Positions 34,465 to 43,343 of a stretch of DNA of 43,545 nucleotides are shown here, piece after piece. Every line of letters begins with the position of its first letter. Position 1 is the stretch's first letter. Source of the stretch: Candidatus Bathycorpusculum termitum (GTDB taxonomy: Archaea > Thermoproteota > Bathyarchaeia > Bathyarchaeales > Bathycorpusculaceae). The translations under genes were made by a program, and so were the position numbers. The notes under the pieces are model-generated. The model ran no database searches. It saw only the letters and a program-made list of their open reading frames with translations, and had not been told where the DNA came from. The stretch lies in the NCBI GenBank assembly GCA_031254875.1, contig JAIRTW010000001.1:1-43545 (forward strand), read 5' to 3'.

Positions 34465-35763
34465 CTATTTTTGGAGGATATGAATTTCTCTGCCGATTTT
34501 GTGGCGTTCATCCATCTCAACAAGTGATGTTGCGCCCATAAGACGTCCATGCTCAGGCGCCTCTGAACTAAACATATCATCAGTGAACGCATAAACCCGC
34601 TTGAAACCAACCTCTCCAAGTTTCTCATCAAGGGACATCGTCACTGCCTCACGGGAACGGGTGCGAATAACCGGTGTAACCACAACCAGCCGTCCCCTCG
34701 GTTTTAGCACACGATATGCTTCTTCTATGAACCCAAAAAACAGCGGCTCGAGTTTCTCGATGATTTTATGTGCATAAGGCCCCGTTGGAGTTTCCCGGAG
34801 GGCCGGACCCAAATCGGGTTCAGAGACAATACAGTCGACACTTTCAACCCCCACTTTCTCAGCTAACCGCCCCACATCCCCCTGCAAAACCCGAAAATCC
34901 GCCCCAGAAATGCTATATTCAGCTGTGAGCCATGCAAGGTTCTCTTCTGTTGCCTTAATACACCACGAATTAACATCCATCCCAACAACCGTTGCATACT
35001 CAAGCAAGGCTTCCTGGAGAATAGTGCCCACGCCACAGAATGCGTCCAGCAAAATTTTCCCCTGCATGCAACCTGACAGGTTAACCATCATGCGCGCCAG
35101 TCTCGGTGGCATACCAAAAATCACCCGCTGATTAGGCTTATAAATATCTCTTTTTTGGAATTCAAAAGGATTATGCACAGCAACAGTATTGGCGACCCAG
35201 GTTTGGGTTTTACCTATACAGAGAAGAACCTCCGCCTGATTTTCAACTAGGTTCTTTTTGAGTACCTCAACATGGCTGAGCTGGGCTTCACCGCGCTCTT
35301 GGCCTGTACCCATAAATCTTGATTTTTTACCCTGTGCCGCCAGTTCGTCTTTGATGGCACTGCCAATAAAGCGCTGAATTCTACCGCCCAAAGGCTTTAT
35401 GGCGTTGTCTGAAGTATAGACACTAATGCCAAAGAGTAGTTTATCAGACGCTTTTACCATACCATCCAATACTTCACTGGTGATACTGGTTTGTATTGTC
35501 TGTTTTTGGGCTGGCTTATTCCTTTCAAGGAAGGCCTCTTTGAGAGTTTTGGATGGCAATGTTGTTTTTAGCTGTGCGATTTTTATGGTTCCACCCAAAT
35601 CGTTGATGGTGCGGCTGTCAAGTGGGGTTTCAAAGTTAAATGTGAAGAATTCAGTTGAGAAATATTCAATTTTGAACTGTATGTTTCTAGTTTGGAAATA
35701 TGTACTAAGCTCCGCCAATGAAAGTATCCAATTTTTGCCTGCGACAAAGATATATGTTGACAT
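34465..35763 (-). CDS. THUMP-domain RNA methyltransferase of the Trm-G10/Trm11 group
   Basis: 432 residues. The N-terminal part contains a THUMP RNA-binding domain (about 60-180). The C-terminal Rossmann MTase has KRDIYKPNQRVIFGMPPRLARM, SAM motif I LLDAFCGVGTILQEAL and GMDVN. The Trm-G10 group makes N2-methylguanosine at tRNA position 10 and normally has DPPYG as motif IV; here the corresponding site reads SEPDLGP. The fold and the tRNA link are firm, but the modified base is uncertain. A GCTTATATAGC TATA box precedes the ATG. Confidence 0.82.
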   Translation of the reverse strand: MSTYIFVAGKNWILSLAELSTYFQTRNIQFKIEYFSTEFFTFNFETPLDSRTINDLGGTIKIAQLKTTLPSKTLKEAFLERNKPAQKQTIQTSITSEVLDGMVKASDKLLFGISVYTSDNAIKPLGGRIQRFIGSAIKDELAAQGKKSRFMGTGQERGEAQLSHVEVLKKNLVENQAEVLLCIGKTQTWVANTVAVHNPFEFQKRDIYKPNQRVIFGMPPRLARMMVNLSGCMQGKILLDAFCGVGTILQEALLEYATVVGMDVNSWCIKATEENLAWLTAEYSISGADFRVLQGDVGRLAEKVGVESVDCIVSEPDLGPALRETPTGPYAHKIIEKLEPLFFGFIEEAYRVLKPRGRLVVVTPVIRTRSREAVTMSLDEKLGEVGFKRVYAFTDDMFSSEAPEHGRLMGATSLVEMDERHKIGREIHILQK

Positions 35764-36097
35764 TTGGGGAAAGAAAAAGTAAACTGCTATATAAGCTGAT
35801 GATTCCGCCTATGGTTTGGAGGGTTTGGGTGCTGTTAGGTTTGCGACTGGATTTTGAAAATCGACGCAATTTAGGTGATAACCAGCTTTTCTGAGGAGTA
35901 ACTTTTGTTGCTGAGTTTCTGGTTATAAAAAGATAAACGGTTATATCTGAAGATTGAAGAATGAACTTTGAATTGATGGGGAGTGATACACGGAAGCTAG
36001 AGTTAATTTGGCGATATGCTTAATAGTGAATGTGGTTAGTGTAGTAAAACAAAACATCTTAAATACAGTGCTGAGTATGTTACTGGAGTAAGTTTGC
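35764..36097. other. Divergent promoter region with an 8-base inverted repeat
   Basis: ATAACCAG (35878-35885) and CTGGTTAT (35919-35926) are perfect arms; the right arm runs into TATAAAA, giving GGTTATAAAA. A second TATA-like CTTAAATAC near 36058 and TGGAG before the ATG serve rpl10e. A transcript starting near 35955 from the first box would carry about 140 bases of leader. No gene is seen. Confidence 0.4.
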
Positions 36098-36661
36098 ATG
36101 CACGCAAGAAACTATAGACACGTGAAAAACCGTGCATATACACGGAAAGAGTACGCAAGGGGTTTTCCACCGCCAAAGATTGTAAAGTTTACTATGGGCG
36201 ATATTAAAGGGCAGTTTGATATTGAGGGTCAGCTTCTTGCTACTGAGCGGGTGCAAATCCGTCATAGTGCCTTAGAGGCTGCGCGTGTTGCAACAAACCG
36301 CATTTTAATGGATAAACTCATAAACGATTACTACCTGACGGTTCATACATATCCCCACATTATCCTAAGAGAAAACAAGATGATTTTTGGTGCTCATGCT
36401 GACCGTCTCCAGCAGGGTATGAGGCGCAGTTTTGGTACAGCTATTGGTACTGCTGCAAAAGTAGAGGTAGGACAACCTATAATCACTGTTCGGGTTAAAG
36501 CCACCGCTTTGGAAACTGCCAAAGAAGCCCTCAAAAGAGGTAGTGCGAAACTTCCCATACACTGCAAAATAGTTATCACCAAAATCCAGCAGGCTCCTAG
36601 TAAAACCGAGGAGGCTCCTAGTAAAACCGAGCAGGCTCAGCCGGAGTCGGAGATAATTTGA
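36098..36661 (+). CDS. rpl10e: 50S ribosomal protein L10e (uL16)
   Basis: 187 residues. HARNYRHVKNRAYTRKEYARG is replaced here by the closely similar uL16 N-terminus, followed by the LRENKMIFGAHADRLQQGMR loop and KEALKRGSAKLP, all standard for archaeal L10e/L16. It sits at the central protuberance side near the A site. The C-terminus carries an unusual tail made of a seven-residue tandem (APSKTEE, APSKTEQ) encoded by a 21-base duplication. Its stop overlaps the TTG start of the next gene. Confidence 0.94.
   Translation: MHARNYRHVKNRAYTRKEYARGFPPPKIVKFTMGDIKGQFDIEGQLLATERVQIRHSALEAARVATNRILMDKLINDYYLTVHTYPHIILRENKMIFGAHADRLQQGMRRSFGTAIGTAAKVEVGQPIITVRVKATALETAKEALKRGSAKLPIHCKIVITKIQQAPSKTEEAPSKTEQAQPESEII
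36593..36634 (+). repeat. 21-base tandem duplication in the L10e tail
   Basis: GCTCCTAGTAAAACCGAG-GAG is followed directly by the same 18 bases and CAG. In frame it adds a repeated APSKTE unit to an otherwise disordered C-terminus, probably a recent slippage event. Confidence 0.8.
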
Positions 36662-39099
36662 GCGGCGCGGGCGGCAAAGAAGAAGAGCTTATCTTATGGT
36701 TTGATAATATACGAAACATTGAAGTGGCCCTTGTCGGCGGCAAAAATGCCAGCTTAGGTGAAATGATTCACGCGAAGTTACCTGTTCCTTTTGGTTTTGC
36801 AGTAACTGCCCACTCGTATGAACGCTATATTGTTGAGAAAAAGCTCTCTGAGCAAATCTATAGTATAATTAAAGAAACAGTTACAAATCCAAATGACCCC
36901 AAACAGTATGATGTGGCATCGAAACGTATCCGGGAACTGATGGAAAAAACGTCGATGCCCAAAGACATCGAGACTGCTATAAGAAACGCCTATCTCGAAC
37001 TTAACAGACGATTAACGTTAAAAGACACTTTTGTTGCTGTTCGTTCCAGCGCAACCGCCGAAGACCTGCCCTACGCCTCATTTGCCGGTCAACAGGAAAC
37101 ATACCTCAACGTAAAAGGGACTGATGATCTTATTGAGCATGTTATCAAATGCTGGAGCAGTCTCTTTACGCCTCGAGCAATCTTTTACCGTAATGAAAAA
37201 GGATTTCCTCACGAGAAGGTTTTCATCAGTGTCGGCGTACAAAAGATGGTTAACAGCCGTGCGGCCGGTGTAATGTTTACAATCAATCCCGTTACAGGTA
37301 ACCGTAAAGAAATAATTATCGAAGGCTCCTTTGGTTTAGGTGAAACCGTTGTAGCTGGCGCAGTCAACCCGGATAATTTTGTGGTTGATAAAGAGACCCT
37401 TAAGATAAAGGAGCGTCGTATTGCCAAAAAAACAATCAAGTATATCCGTGATCCCAATACGGGTAAAACAATTCACCTTGATATTGCAGAAGATGAACAG
37501 AGATTAGCCTGCGTCACTGATAGTGAAATTGCGTTCTTAGCCGAGCTGGCTAAACATGTCGAGAAGCACTATGGAAAACCCATGGACATCGAATGGGCAA
37601 TCGACCAAGATCCAATAGACCAAGTTCTCTACCCCAGAAGCGTAATGTTGGTTCAAGCACGACCCGAAACAGTGTTTGGATCAAAAAATCCGGAAGAAAC
37701 CAAGATGGAAGAAAACAAAGATCAAAGCCTAAAAATTGTTGTCCGAGGAATTCCCGCCGGCAGAAGAGGTTATGGCGTAGGCAAAGCCAAGGTTGTCCTC
37801 AACACTGAAGACGCATACAAAGGGATGACTAAAGGAGACATCCTTGTCACCGGTATGACTGACCCCGACTTTGTTCCCTTTATGAAGATGGCCTCTGCTA
37901 TAGTCACAGACAAAGGCGGAATCACAAGTCATGCCGCCATCGTCAGCCGCGAACTCAACATTCCCTGTGTTGTCGGCACCGAAACAGCAACACAAATCCT
38001 AAAAACAGATCAAGAATACACTGTGGACTCCCGAAACGGTCTCATCTACGAAGGCATACTCGAGCAGGCTACCACCCCCGCAATAAATGGCGAAGCATCA
38101 ATCCAAACAACAGAAGTCCCCCCTGTCACAGCAACCAAAATTTACCTAAACCTCGGCACACCAGAAATGATCGAGCAGTACAAAAATTTACCCTTTGAAG
38201 GCATAGGCTTGATGCGCACCGAATTTATCATGGCAAGTGCTATCGGCCAACATCCCATGCTCTTTGTCGATAATGGTGAAAGTCAAAAATTCGTTGACAC
38301 ATTCGCTGAAAACATTGCCCAAGTAGCGCGCGTCATCCAGCCAAGACCAGTCGTGGTTCGTTTCAGCGACTTTAAAACCAATGAATACCGCGGACTCAAA
38401 GGTGGCGAAAAATATGAAATTAACGAAGAAAACCCCATGCTTGGCTGGAGAGGATGTAGTCGCTACATCAGCAAGTGGTACATCCAAGCCTTCCGATTAG
38501 AATGCCAAGCCATCAGAAAATGCCGAACCGACTGGGGTCTCAAAAACGTCTATGTTATGCTTCCGATGGTTAGAACACTCTGGGAAGCTAAAGCCGTATT
38601 GGATATCATGAAAGAAGAAGGCTTAGAACGTAACAAAGACTTCAAAATCTGGTTCATGGCAGAAACACCTTCCATCGCCGTTATGGCCGATGAATTCAGC
38701 AAACTTGTCGACGGCTTTAGCATAGGGAGCAATGACATGACCCAAGGTGTTCTCATGATTGACCGTGACAGCGAACGCCTCGGACAAATGGGATACTTTG
38801 ACGAACGTGACCCGGCAGTCAAACGGATCATTGCTCATCTTATCAAGGTAGCACACGAAAACGGATGCACCGTGAGTATCTGTGGTGAAGGGCCAAGCAA
38901 CCTGCCAGACTTTGCAGAATTCCTCGTCAGAGCAGGCATCGACAGCATTTCTGTCAACAACGACGCCGTAGTGGCAACACGTAAACACGTCGCCCAAGTA
39001 GAACAAAAAATCATACTCGAACGCTTAGCCGAGCAAGCAGCAATCGCCGCAGGCAGACCAATCAAAAAACCAGTCCCAGATTGGGAATGGACCCCATAA
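36658..39099 (+). CDS. ppsA: Phosphoenolpyruvate synthase
   Basis: 813 residues in three parts. An ATP-grasp-like PEP/pyruvate-binding domain (about 20-340) has VGGKNASLGEM and RSSATAEDLPYASFAGQQET. The phospho-histidine domain carries GGITSHAAIVSREL with His425. The TIM barrel has GLMRTEF, FSIGSNDMTQ and the active-site Cys742 in SICGEGPS. It makes PEP from pyruvate and ATP, entering gluconeogenesis. It starts at TTG 36658, five bases after GGAG, overlapping the L10e stop as TTGA, so translation is coupled to L10e. Confidence 0.96.
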   Translation: MSGAGGKEEELILWFDNIRNIEVALVGGKNASLGEMIHAKLPVPFGFAVTAHSYERYIVEKKLSEQIYSIIKETVTNPNDPKQYDVASKRIRELMEKTSMPKDIETAIRNAYLELNRRLTLKDTFVAVRSSATAEDLPYASFAGQQETYLNVKGTDDLIEHVIKCWSSLFTPRAIFYRNEKGFPHEKVFISVGVQKMVNSRAAGVMFTINPVTGNRKEIIIEGSFGLGETVVAGAVNPDNFVVDKETLKIKERRIAKKTIKYIRDPNTGKTIHLDIAEDEQRLACVTDSEIAFLAELAKHVEKHYGKPMDIEWAIDQDPIDQVLYPRSVMLVQARPETVFGSKNPEETKMEENKDQSLKIVVRGIPAGRRGYGVGKAKVVLNTEDAYKGMTKGDILVTGMTDPDFVPFMKMASAIVTDKGGITSHAAIVSRELNIPCVVGTETATQILKTDQEYTVDSRNGLIYEGILEQATTPAINGEASIQTTEVPPVTATKIYLNLGTPEMIEQYKNLPFEGIGLMRTEFIMASAIGQHPMLFVDNGESQKFVDTFAENIAQVARVIQPRPVVVRFSDFKTNEYRGLKGGEKYEINEENPMLGWRGCSRYISKWYIQAFRLECQAIRKCRTDWGLKNVYVMLPMVRTLWEAKAVLDIMKEEGLERNKDFKIWFMAETPSIAVMADEFSKLVDGFSIGSNDMTQGVLMIDRDSERLGQMGYFDERDPAVKRIIAHLIKVAHENGCTVSICGEGPSNLPDFAEFLVRAGIDSISVNNDAVVATRKHVAQVEQKIILERLAEQAAIAAGRPIKKPVPDWEWTP

Positions 39100-39153
39100 T
39101 CACCCAAATATTTGTCTTAATTTTCCATTTTATTTGTTGTTAGTGGATACTAT

Positions 39154-40155
39154 ATGTTAAGTTTCAATTTTGAAGAAGATAAAATAAAACAAGAAATCAC
39201 TCGACTGGGCGCTAAGTGTGTACTACTCCAGATGCCCCAGGGACTTAAGCCTGAAGCAATTAAACTTGCCCAACTTGTGGAATCCTGTGGGGCCATCCCA
39301 ATTATCTCGTTTGATCCCTGCTATGGGGCATGTGATATAGCTCAAACTGACGCTGAGGGTATAGAGGCAGATTTGATTGTGCATTTTGGACATACACAAA
39401 TGGTCAAATCATCCAAAATCCCCGTGGTCTACATAGAAACCCATGCTAAAACCCAAATCACACCCGCTGTCCAGCAAGCAATCCCCCTGCTTTTAGGTTA
39501 CAGCAAAATTGGGTTAACAACTTCAATCCAGCATATAGAAAATCTCAGCAAGGTAAAACAACTCCTAACTGACAACGGCAAAACCGTTCTTATCGGTGAT
39601 GCAGGGCAGCTTCCCTATGCGGGGCAACTTATTGGTTGTAACTATAGTAACGCTAAAACCATCGCCAATGAAGTCGACGCGTTTCTCTTTATCGGCGGTG
39701 GTATATTCCACGCTCTTGGAATAGCTTTAGGCACAGGCAAACCAACCATAATCGCCGACCCCTATGACAACCGTGCCCACGAAATCGCCGACCAAGCCCA
39801 GCAGTTGCTAAGGCAACGCTATGCAAATATACAGGCAACTAAAAACGCAAAAATAGTCGGTATTCTTGTTGGTTTAAGGCTGGGGCAGAAACATCTCGAC
39901 CAAGCCCTAAAAGCCAAAGCCGCCGCCGAAAAGTCTGGCAGAACCGCGGTTTTGTTGGCTGGCAGAGAAATCAACCCCGACACCCTTATGGAGTTTCCAG
40001 CAATCGATGCCTACATCAATACTGCATGTCCCCGTATCTCTCTTGATACTCCAAATAAATTTCAAAAGCCCATTCTTACAGTTAACGAATTTATGGTTCT
40101 CTGCGGCGAAATTTCATGGACAGATATGCTCAAAAAAGGCTTATTCGAAAGCTAG
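39154..40155 (+). CDS. dph2: Diphthamide synthase Dph2
   Basis: 333 residues. Three widely spaced cysteines match the radical iron-sulfur site: in DPCYGACD (Cys60), LIGCNYS (Cys162) and TACPRISLD (Cys292). Archaeal Dph2 works as a homodimer with a noncanonical radical SAM mechanism and transfers a 3-amino-3-carboxypropyl group to the target histidine of elongation factor aEF2. It overlaps the downstream methyltransferase gene by 40 bases. GTGGAT nine bases upstream of the ATG is a moderate ribosome binding site. Confidence 0.95.
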   Translation: MLSFNFEEDKIKQEITRLGAKCVLLQMPQGLKPEAIKLAQLVESCGAIPIISFDPCYGACDIAQTDAEGIEADLIVHFGHTQMVKSSKIPVVYIETHAKTQITPAVQQAIPLLLGYSKIGLTTSIQHIENLSKVKQLLTDNGKTVLIGDAGQLPYAGQLIGCNYSNAKTIANEVDAFLFIGGGIFHALGIALGTGKPTIIADPYDNRAHEIADQAQQLLRQRYANIQATKNAKIVGILVGLRLGQKHLDQALKAKAAAEKSGRTAVLLAGREINPDTLMEFPAIDAYINTACPRISLDTPNKFQKPILTVNEFMVLCGEISWTDMLKKGLFES

Positions 40156-40820
40156 ATCTGGAGCTCTTTGTAGCTTCCTTGCAGTCTCAATCCAATCCAC
40201 AGGTACAGCTAGAGCAGTATACGACCCCTGAGAGGGTAGTTGCAAACATGCTCTACATAGCTGCCTACACTCATGGTGATGTTATCGACAAGTCTGTGCT
40301 GGATTTAGGTTGTGGCACCGGCCGATTGGGTTTGGGTGCGGCATTTTTGGGTGCTGCTGAGGTCGTTGGGGTGGACATTGATCCTGTTGCCATAAAAGCC
40401 GCTCAAACTAACACGCAAAAATCTGGGTTATCTAAATGTGTTCATTTGGTTAACAGTGATATAGCTACCATTCACGGTCGTTTTGATACAGTGTTGCAGA
40501 ATCCTCCGTTTGGTGTGCAAAACCGCAAAGCAGACCAGGCTTTTTTGGTTAAAGCCCTTGAGGTCGCAGACAAAATCTACTCGATTCACAATCACCCCCA
40601 AGTTGATGAACAATTAATAAGGATGCTAAAATCCCGCGGTAACTTTGTTCAGGTGTTGCCTTCGCCGTTTCTGGGGGGGTTCATAGCCAAATATGGCGGT
40701 GACATAACTGCAGTCTACTCGATGCTTATGTCTATCCCCAAAATGTTCGGGTTTCATCGGAAACTCCGTCATGATTTCGTTATTGATCTATATGTTATAG
40801 AAAAACAGTCGAAGAAATAA
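40116..40820 (+). CDS. METTL5-like N6-adenine RNA methyltransferase
   Basis: 234 residues. LEQYTTPERVVANML near 34, SAM motif VLDLGCGTGRLGLGAAFLGA near 62, VGVDID and the catalytic LQNPPFGVQNRKADQAFL are those of the METTL5 family, which in eukaryotes makes m6A in 18S rRNA; archaeal homologues are predicted to modify 16S rRNA. The start overlaps dph2 by 40 bases. A T-rich run near 40932-40944 may terminate the dph2 unit. Confidence 0.9.
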   Translation: MDRYAQKRLIRKLDLELFVASLQSQSNPQVQLEQYTTPERVVANMLYIAAYTHGDVIDKSVLDLGCGTGRLGLGAAFLGAAEVVGVDIDPVAIKAAQTNTQKSGLSKCVHLVNSDIATIHGRFDTVLQNPPFGVQNRKADQAFLVKALEVADKIYSIHNHPQVDEQLIRMLKSRGNFVQVLPSPFLGGFIAKYGGDITAVYSMLMSIPKMFGFHRKLRHDFVIDLYVIEKQSKK

Positions 40821-41240
40821 TACCTGCTGGATCGGAGCGTTCCTGGAACTTACAGAATCTTTAGATTAGTTACAGGTACCGATTAGGTTGGTGGCCTAAT
40901 TGTAAGGCATAAACTGCATGTTCTATGTGTTGGGTTTTGTTTTTATTATTGACTGAAGGGCGGGTTATATTCTAACTCCGGTTGTTGTGTTTTTCGGGTC
41001 CAAACTGAGCTGTTTGCGAAGTTTTCACGACGCTGTAGTTTACATAAACTCAGGACTCAAATCGTTTGTTCAGAATTTCCGAAAAGTTATTGTCTTTTGT
41101 TTTCTCTTATGCTATCATAAGTCAATAACATGAGTCTGGTGATCTGTGTTGTTTATCAAAAGGTTTATTGCGTAGGATAGAAACTAAACCTATGCGCTTA
41201 TTAAATTAATTTACTATTTACATAACGAAGATGAAATATC
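40821..41240. other. Gene-free stretch between the METTL5-like gene and csl4
   Basis: It holds a hairpin ATTAGG-N7-CCTAAT (40882-40900) followed about 35 bases later by GGGTTTTGTTTTT, a plausible terminator region. A dyad AGTTTA-CA-TAAACT lies at 41037-41050 and a dyad CTTATG-CTAT-CATAAG at 41106-41121. A TTATTAAATTAATTTA box near 41197 should be the csl4 promoter. I looked for a tRNA-like cloverleaf and found none. Confidence 0.45.
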
Positions 41241-41822
41241 ATGACCTTAAAAGCTCCTGAACAAAAAAGCGGCCATCTTGTAATACCTGGCGAACGCCTT
41301 GGTGTTATCGAAGAATTCATTCCTGACTCAGGAACATATGTTAAAGACGGTGTAATTTATTCGAAAATTGTGGGTCGAAGTCTTCTTGACCTGCAGAATC
41401 GTCGTGTTTCTGTCTATCCCGTTGCTAATACCGCGGTTGTACCCAAAGTTGGAACCGTTCTCCTTGGACAAATCGGCAATGCCCAATCTGACAATGTTTT
41501 GGTAAAAATTTTTAAAGTTGGGAAAAAACAAATTTCTGGAACCTTCGGTGGTATACTTCATGTCAGTGATGTTTCTGACCGATATGTGGAATCCATGGGC
41601 GATGTATGTAAGCCCGGTGATATCATCCGAGCTAAAGTTATCAGCGAAAAGAATCAAATCTTTCACTTATCAACCAATGACAAGACCTTGGGTGTTCTCT
41701 ATGGTTTCTGTAGCCGAGACTCCACCCTGCTAAACCAAGATCGCTATGACCTCAAATGCCCCAAATGCGGCAACGTTGAACGCCGCAAGACGGCTCCAGA
41801 CTACGGTAAAGATATATTATAG
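41241..41822 (+). CDS. csl4: Exosome RNA-binding subunit Csl4
   Basis: 193 residues. An N-terminal domain (VIPGERLGVIEEFIPDSGTY) precedes an S1 RNA-binding domain (about 62-145, with GTVLLGQIGN and KPGDIIRAKVIS) and a C-terminal zinc-ribbon part (YGFCSRDSTLL...LKCPKCGNVERR). Only three cysteines are visible in the ribbon, one fewer than the usual four. Csl4 caps the archaeal exosome and helps select RNA. The rpo11 gene follows after 14 bases. Confidence 0.94.
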   Translation: MTLKAPEQKSGHLVIPGERLGVIEEFIPDSGTYVKDGVIYSKIVGRSLLDLQNRRVSVYPVANTAVVPKVGTVLLGQIGNAQSDNVLVKIFKVGKKQISGTFGGILHVSDVSDRYVESMGDVCKPGDIIRAKVISEKNQIFHLSTNDKTLGVLYGFCSRDSTLLNQDRYDLKCPKCGNVERRKTAPDYGKDIL

Positions 41823-41836
41823 AGAGGGAAAAGCAA

Positions 41837-42118
41837 GTGAAAATTAAAGTGCTAAAAAAAGAAGAAAACGAACTTAAAATTGAAATCGAAGGCGGTAGCC
41901 ATGGCATATGCAATCTCATCCAAAAAAGCCTCCTTGAGGATGAACGCGTGGACTTTGCGGGTTACGATGTGCCCCACCCCTTAGCTTCCAGCCCCATAAT
42001 CTATCTCCGCATGAAGGGCAAAACACAACCAGAAGATGCCTTAATTAATGCAGTAGAAAAGATTCGTGAAGCTAATGATGCCTTTGGCAAAGAGCTGAAC
42101 CGTATTCTCAAGGCCTAA
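41837..42118 (+). CDS. rpo11: RNA polymerase subunit Rpo11 (RpoL)
   Basis: 93 residues. GGSHGICNLIQKSLLEDERVDFAGY and HPLASSPIIYLRMKG are the conserved alpha-like elements that pair with Rpo3 to start RNA polymerase assembly. It starts at GTG with AGGGA before it and is cotranscribed with csl4, a common archaeal arrangement. Convergent with the TrmB-family gene. Confidence 0.95.
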   Translation: MKIKVLKKEENELKIEIEGGSHGICNLIQKSLLEDERVDFAGYDVPHPLASSPIIYLRMKGKTQPEDALINAVEKIREANDAFGKELNRILKA

Positions 42119-42185
42119 CTCTTTTTTTATCTTCTCTGGTTTTGTTTAAGCGTTTACGGGAATAGGTGGTGCCCTCAATAGACTT

Positions 42186-42968
42186 TTATTTATTCCAATA
42201 AGTCTCAAAATAGTTTTTGGCCAGCACTATGACTGATGAGCTGTTTGTCCACAAGACGGGTGTTTCTGCAAAATTGCCCTCTTCAAAGGATAATATTATT
42301 TCTTTTTCGTCGAATATGACGAACTGTGCTCTTGGCGGAGGCATGGTATCTTCTAGCTTGGCCTTATGTTGATCGCTGTACATTAAGAGTTTAGTTTCAT
42401 TTTTATCGTTGCTTGTTTTTTTGGTTATCCATCTTATTTTTACGCCTTTATCTTTGGCGATTTTTATTGATTCTTCTACGCTGGCTAACCAGGGTAAAGC
42501 TTCCATGCTTGGTGTGAGGCTGTCAACTGTGTTTTGGGTTCTCTCAAGTGATTCTTGGATTTTATGTATAATTGATTGTTTCTCTGTTATCAGTACGATT
42601 TGATCTTTTTCGTGATAATTGGTGGATGGGGTATATTTTTCGCAAATGAGGACGAATTCTTCGGCTCTACGATTTAATTCATGAAAGTTTTCTTTCTTTT
42701 TTTCTATAAGGATGGCGGTTGCTTTTTTGGGTTCAGCCGCGCGGAATCGAGTTGGTTTTGTTATTACTTTTTCAACTATGCCTAAGCGCTGTAGCTCTCT
42801 TAGTACCCGGTAGATGTCTTGCCGTGCTACGCCTGATACTTTAAAGATACTGATTGCCTTAGAAGCAGTGCCTAACTTTAAGAGTGCAAGGTAAACCCTT
42901 GTCTGATTGATTGTCAGGCCCAGTTCAGAAAGTACTCTGCTTTCATCGTTTTCACTAAATACTTCCAT
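42186..42968 (-). CDS. TrmB-family transcription regulator
   Basis: 260 residues. The N-terminal winged helix has LGLTINQTRVYLALLKLGTA, SGVARQDIYRVLRELQRLGI and VEKVITKPTRFRA, the classic TrmB layout. A coiled linker (about 85-110) follows, then a PLD-like C-terminal domain (FVIFDEKEIILSF near 220) that may bind an effector, often a sugar or a redox signal. The target is unknown. It is the nearest regulator to the right-hand promoter cassette, but nothing shows that it binds there. Confidence 0.87.
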   Translation of the reverse strand: MEVFSENDESRVLSELGLTINQTRVYLALLKLGTASKAISIFKVSGVARQDIYRVLRELQRLGIVEKVITKPTRFRAAEPKKATAILIEKKKENFHELNRRAEEFVLICEKYTPSTNYHEKDQIVLITEKQSIIHKIQESLERTQNTVDSLTPSMEALPWLASVEESIKIAKDKGVKIRWITKKTSNDKNETKLLMYSDQHKAKLEDTMPPPRAQFVIFDEKEIILSFEEGNFAETPVLWTNSSSVIVLAKNYFETYWNK

Positions 42969-43343
42969 GTTATCTATCTGTGTACCCTTTTCCTTTTAAC
43001 CTTAAGGCTTTTTGTCAGATGCAAAACTTACATTTATGTTTAAAAAATGGATATTGATTGTTCAAATACAAAATTTTATCGGTCACCTTGTTACTCATGG
43101 CAGATCAGTGGTCACACTGCAAAATTAGGTTTTTTACTGTGCGACTTGATTGTCTGGTTGCTGATTTAATCACAGGATACACAGTAAAACTTCTCAATTA
43201 TTATGATGATGTGGTTATGGCGGTGGGTGTTCAAACTAAACGAAAAATCTAACATCTGAAATGTTGGTTAAAGAAAACAAACATTGTATGTGGAGAAAAC
43301 GTGAATTATCCCTTATATTTTTCATCGGCTGTTTTTTGAATTG
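42969..43343. other. Gene-free stretch with a 10-base-arm inverted repeat
   Basis: TTTTACTGTG (43132-43141) and CACAGTAAAA (43180-43189) are perfect arms 38 bases apart. A 64-codon frame at 43058-43252 is open but overlaps this repeat, has no ribosome binding site and is not called. Confidence 0.45.

Noticed and set aside
40820-41060. tRNA-like bases (CGGGTCCAAACT) in the gap before csl4
   Set aside because: No acceptor stem or anticodon arm can be paired around them.
43058-43252. 64-codon plus-strand frame
   Set aside because: Covers a strong inverted repeat, has a TTG start without a ribosome binding site, and shows no family features.
43200-43260. Possible C/D box RNA (ATGATGA near 43202, CTGA near 43255)
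   Set aside because: Internal C' and D' boxes and a closing stem are not convincing; such short boxes occur by chance.
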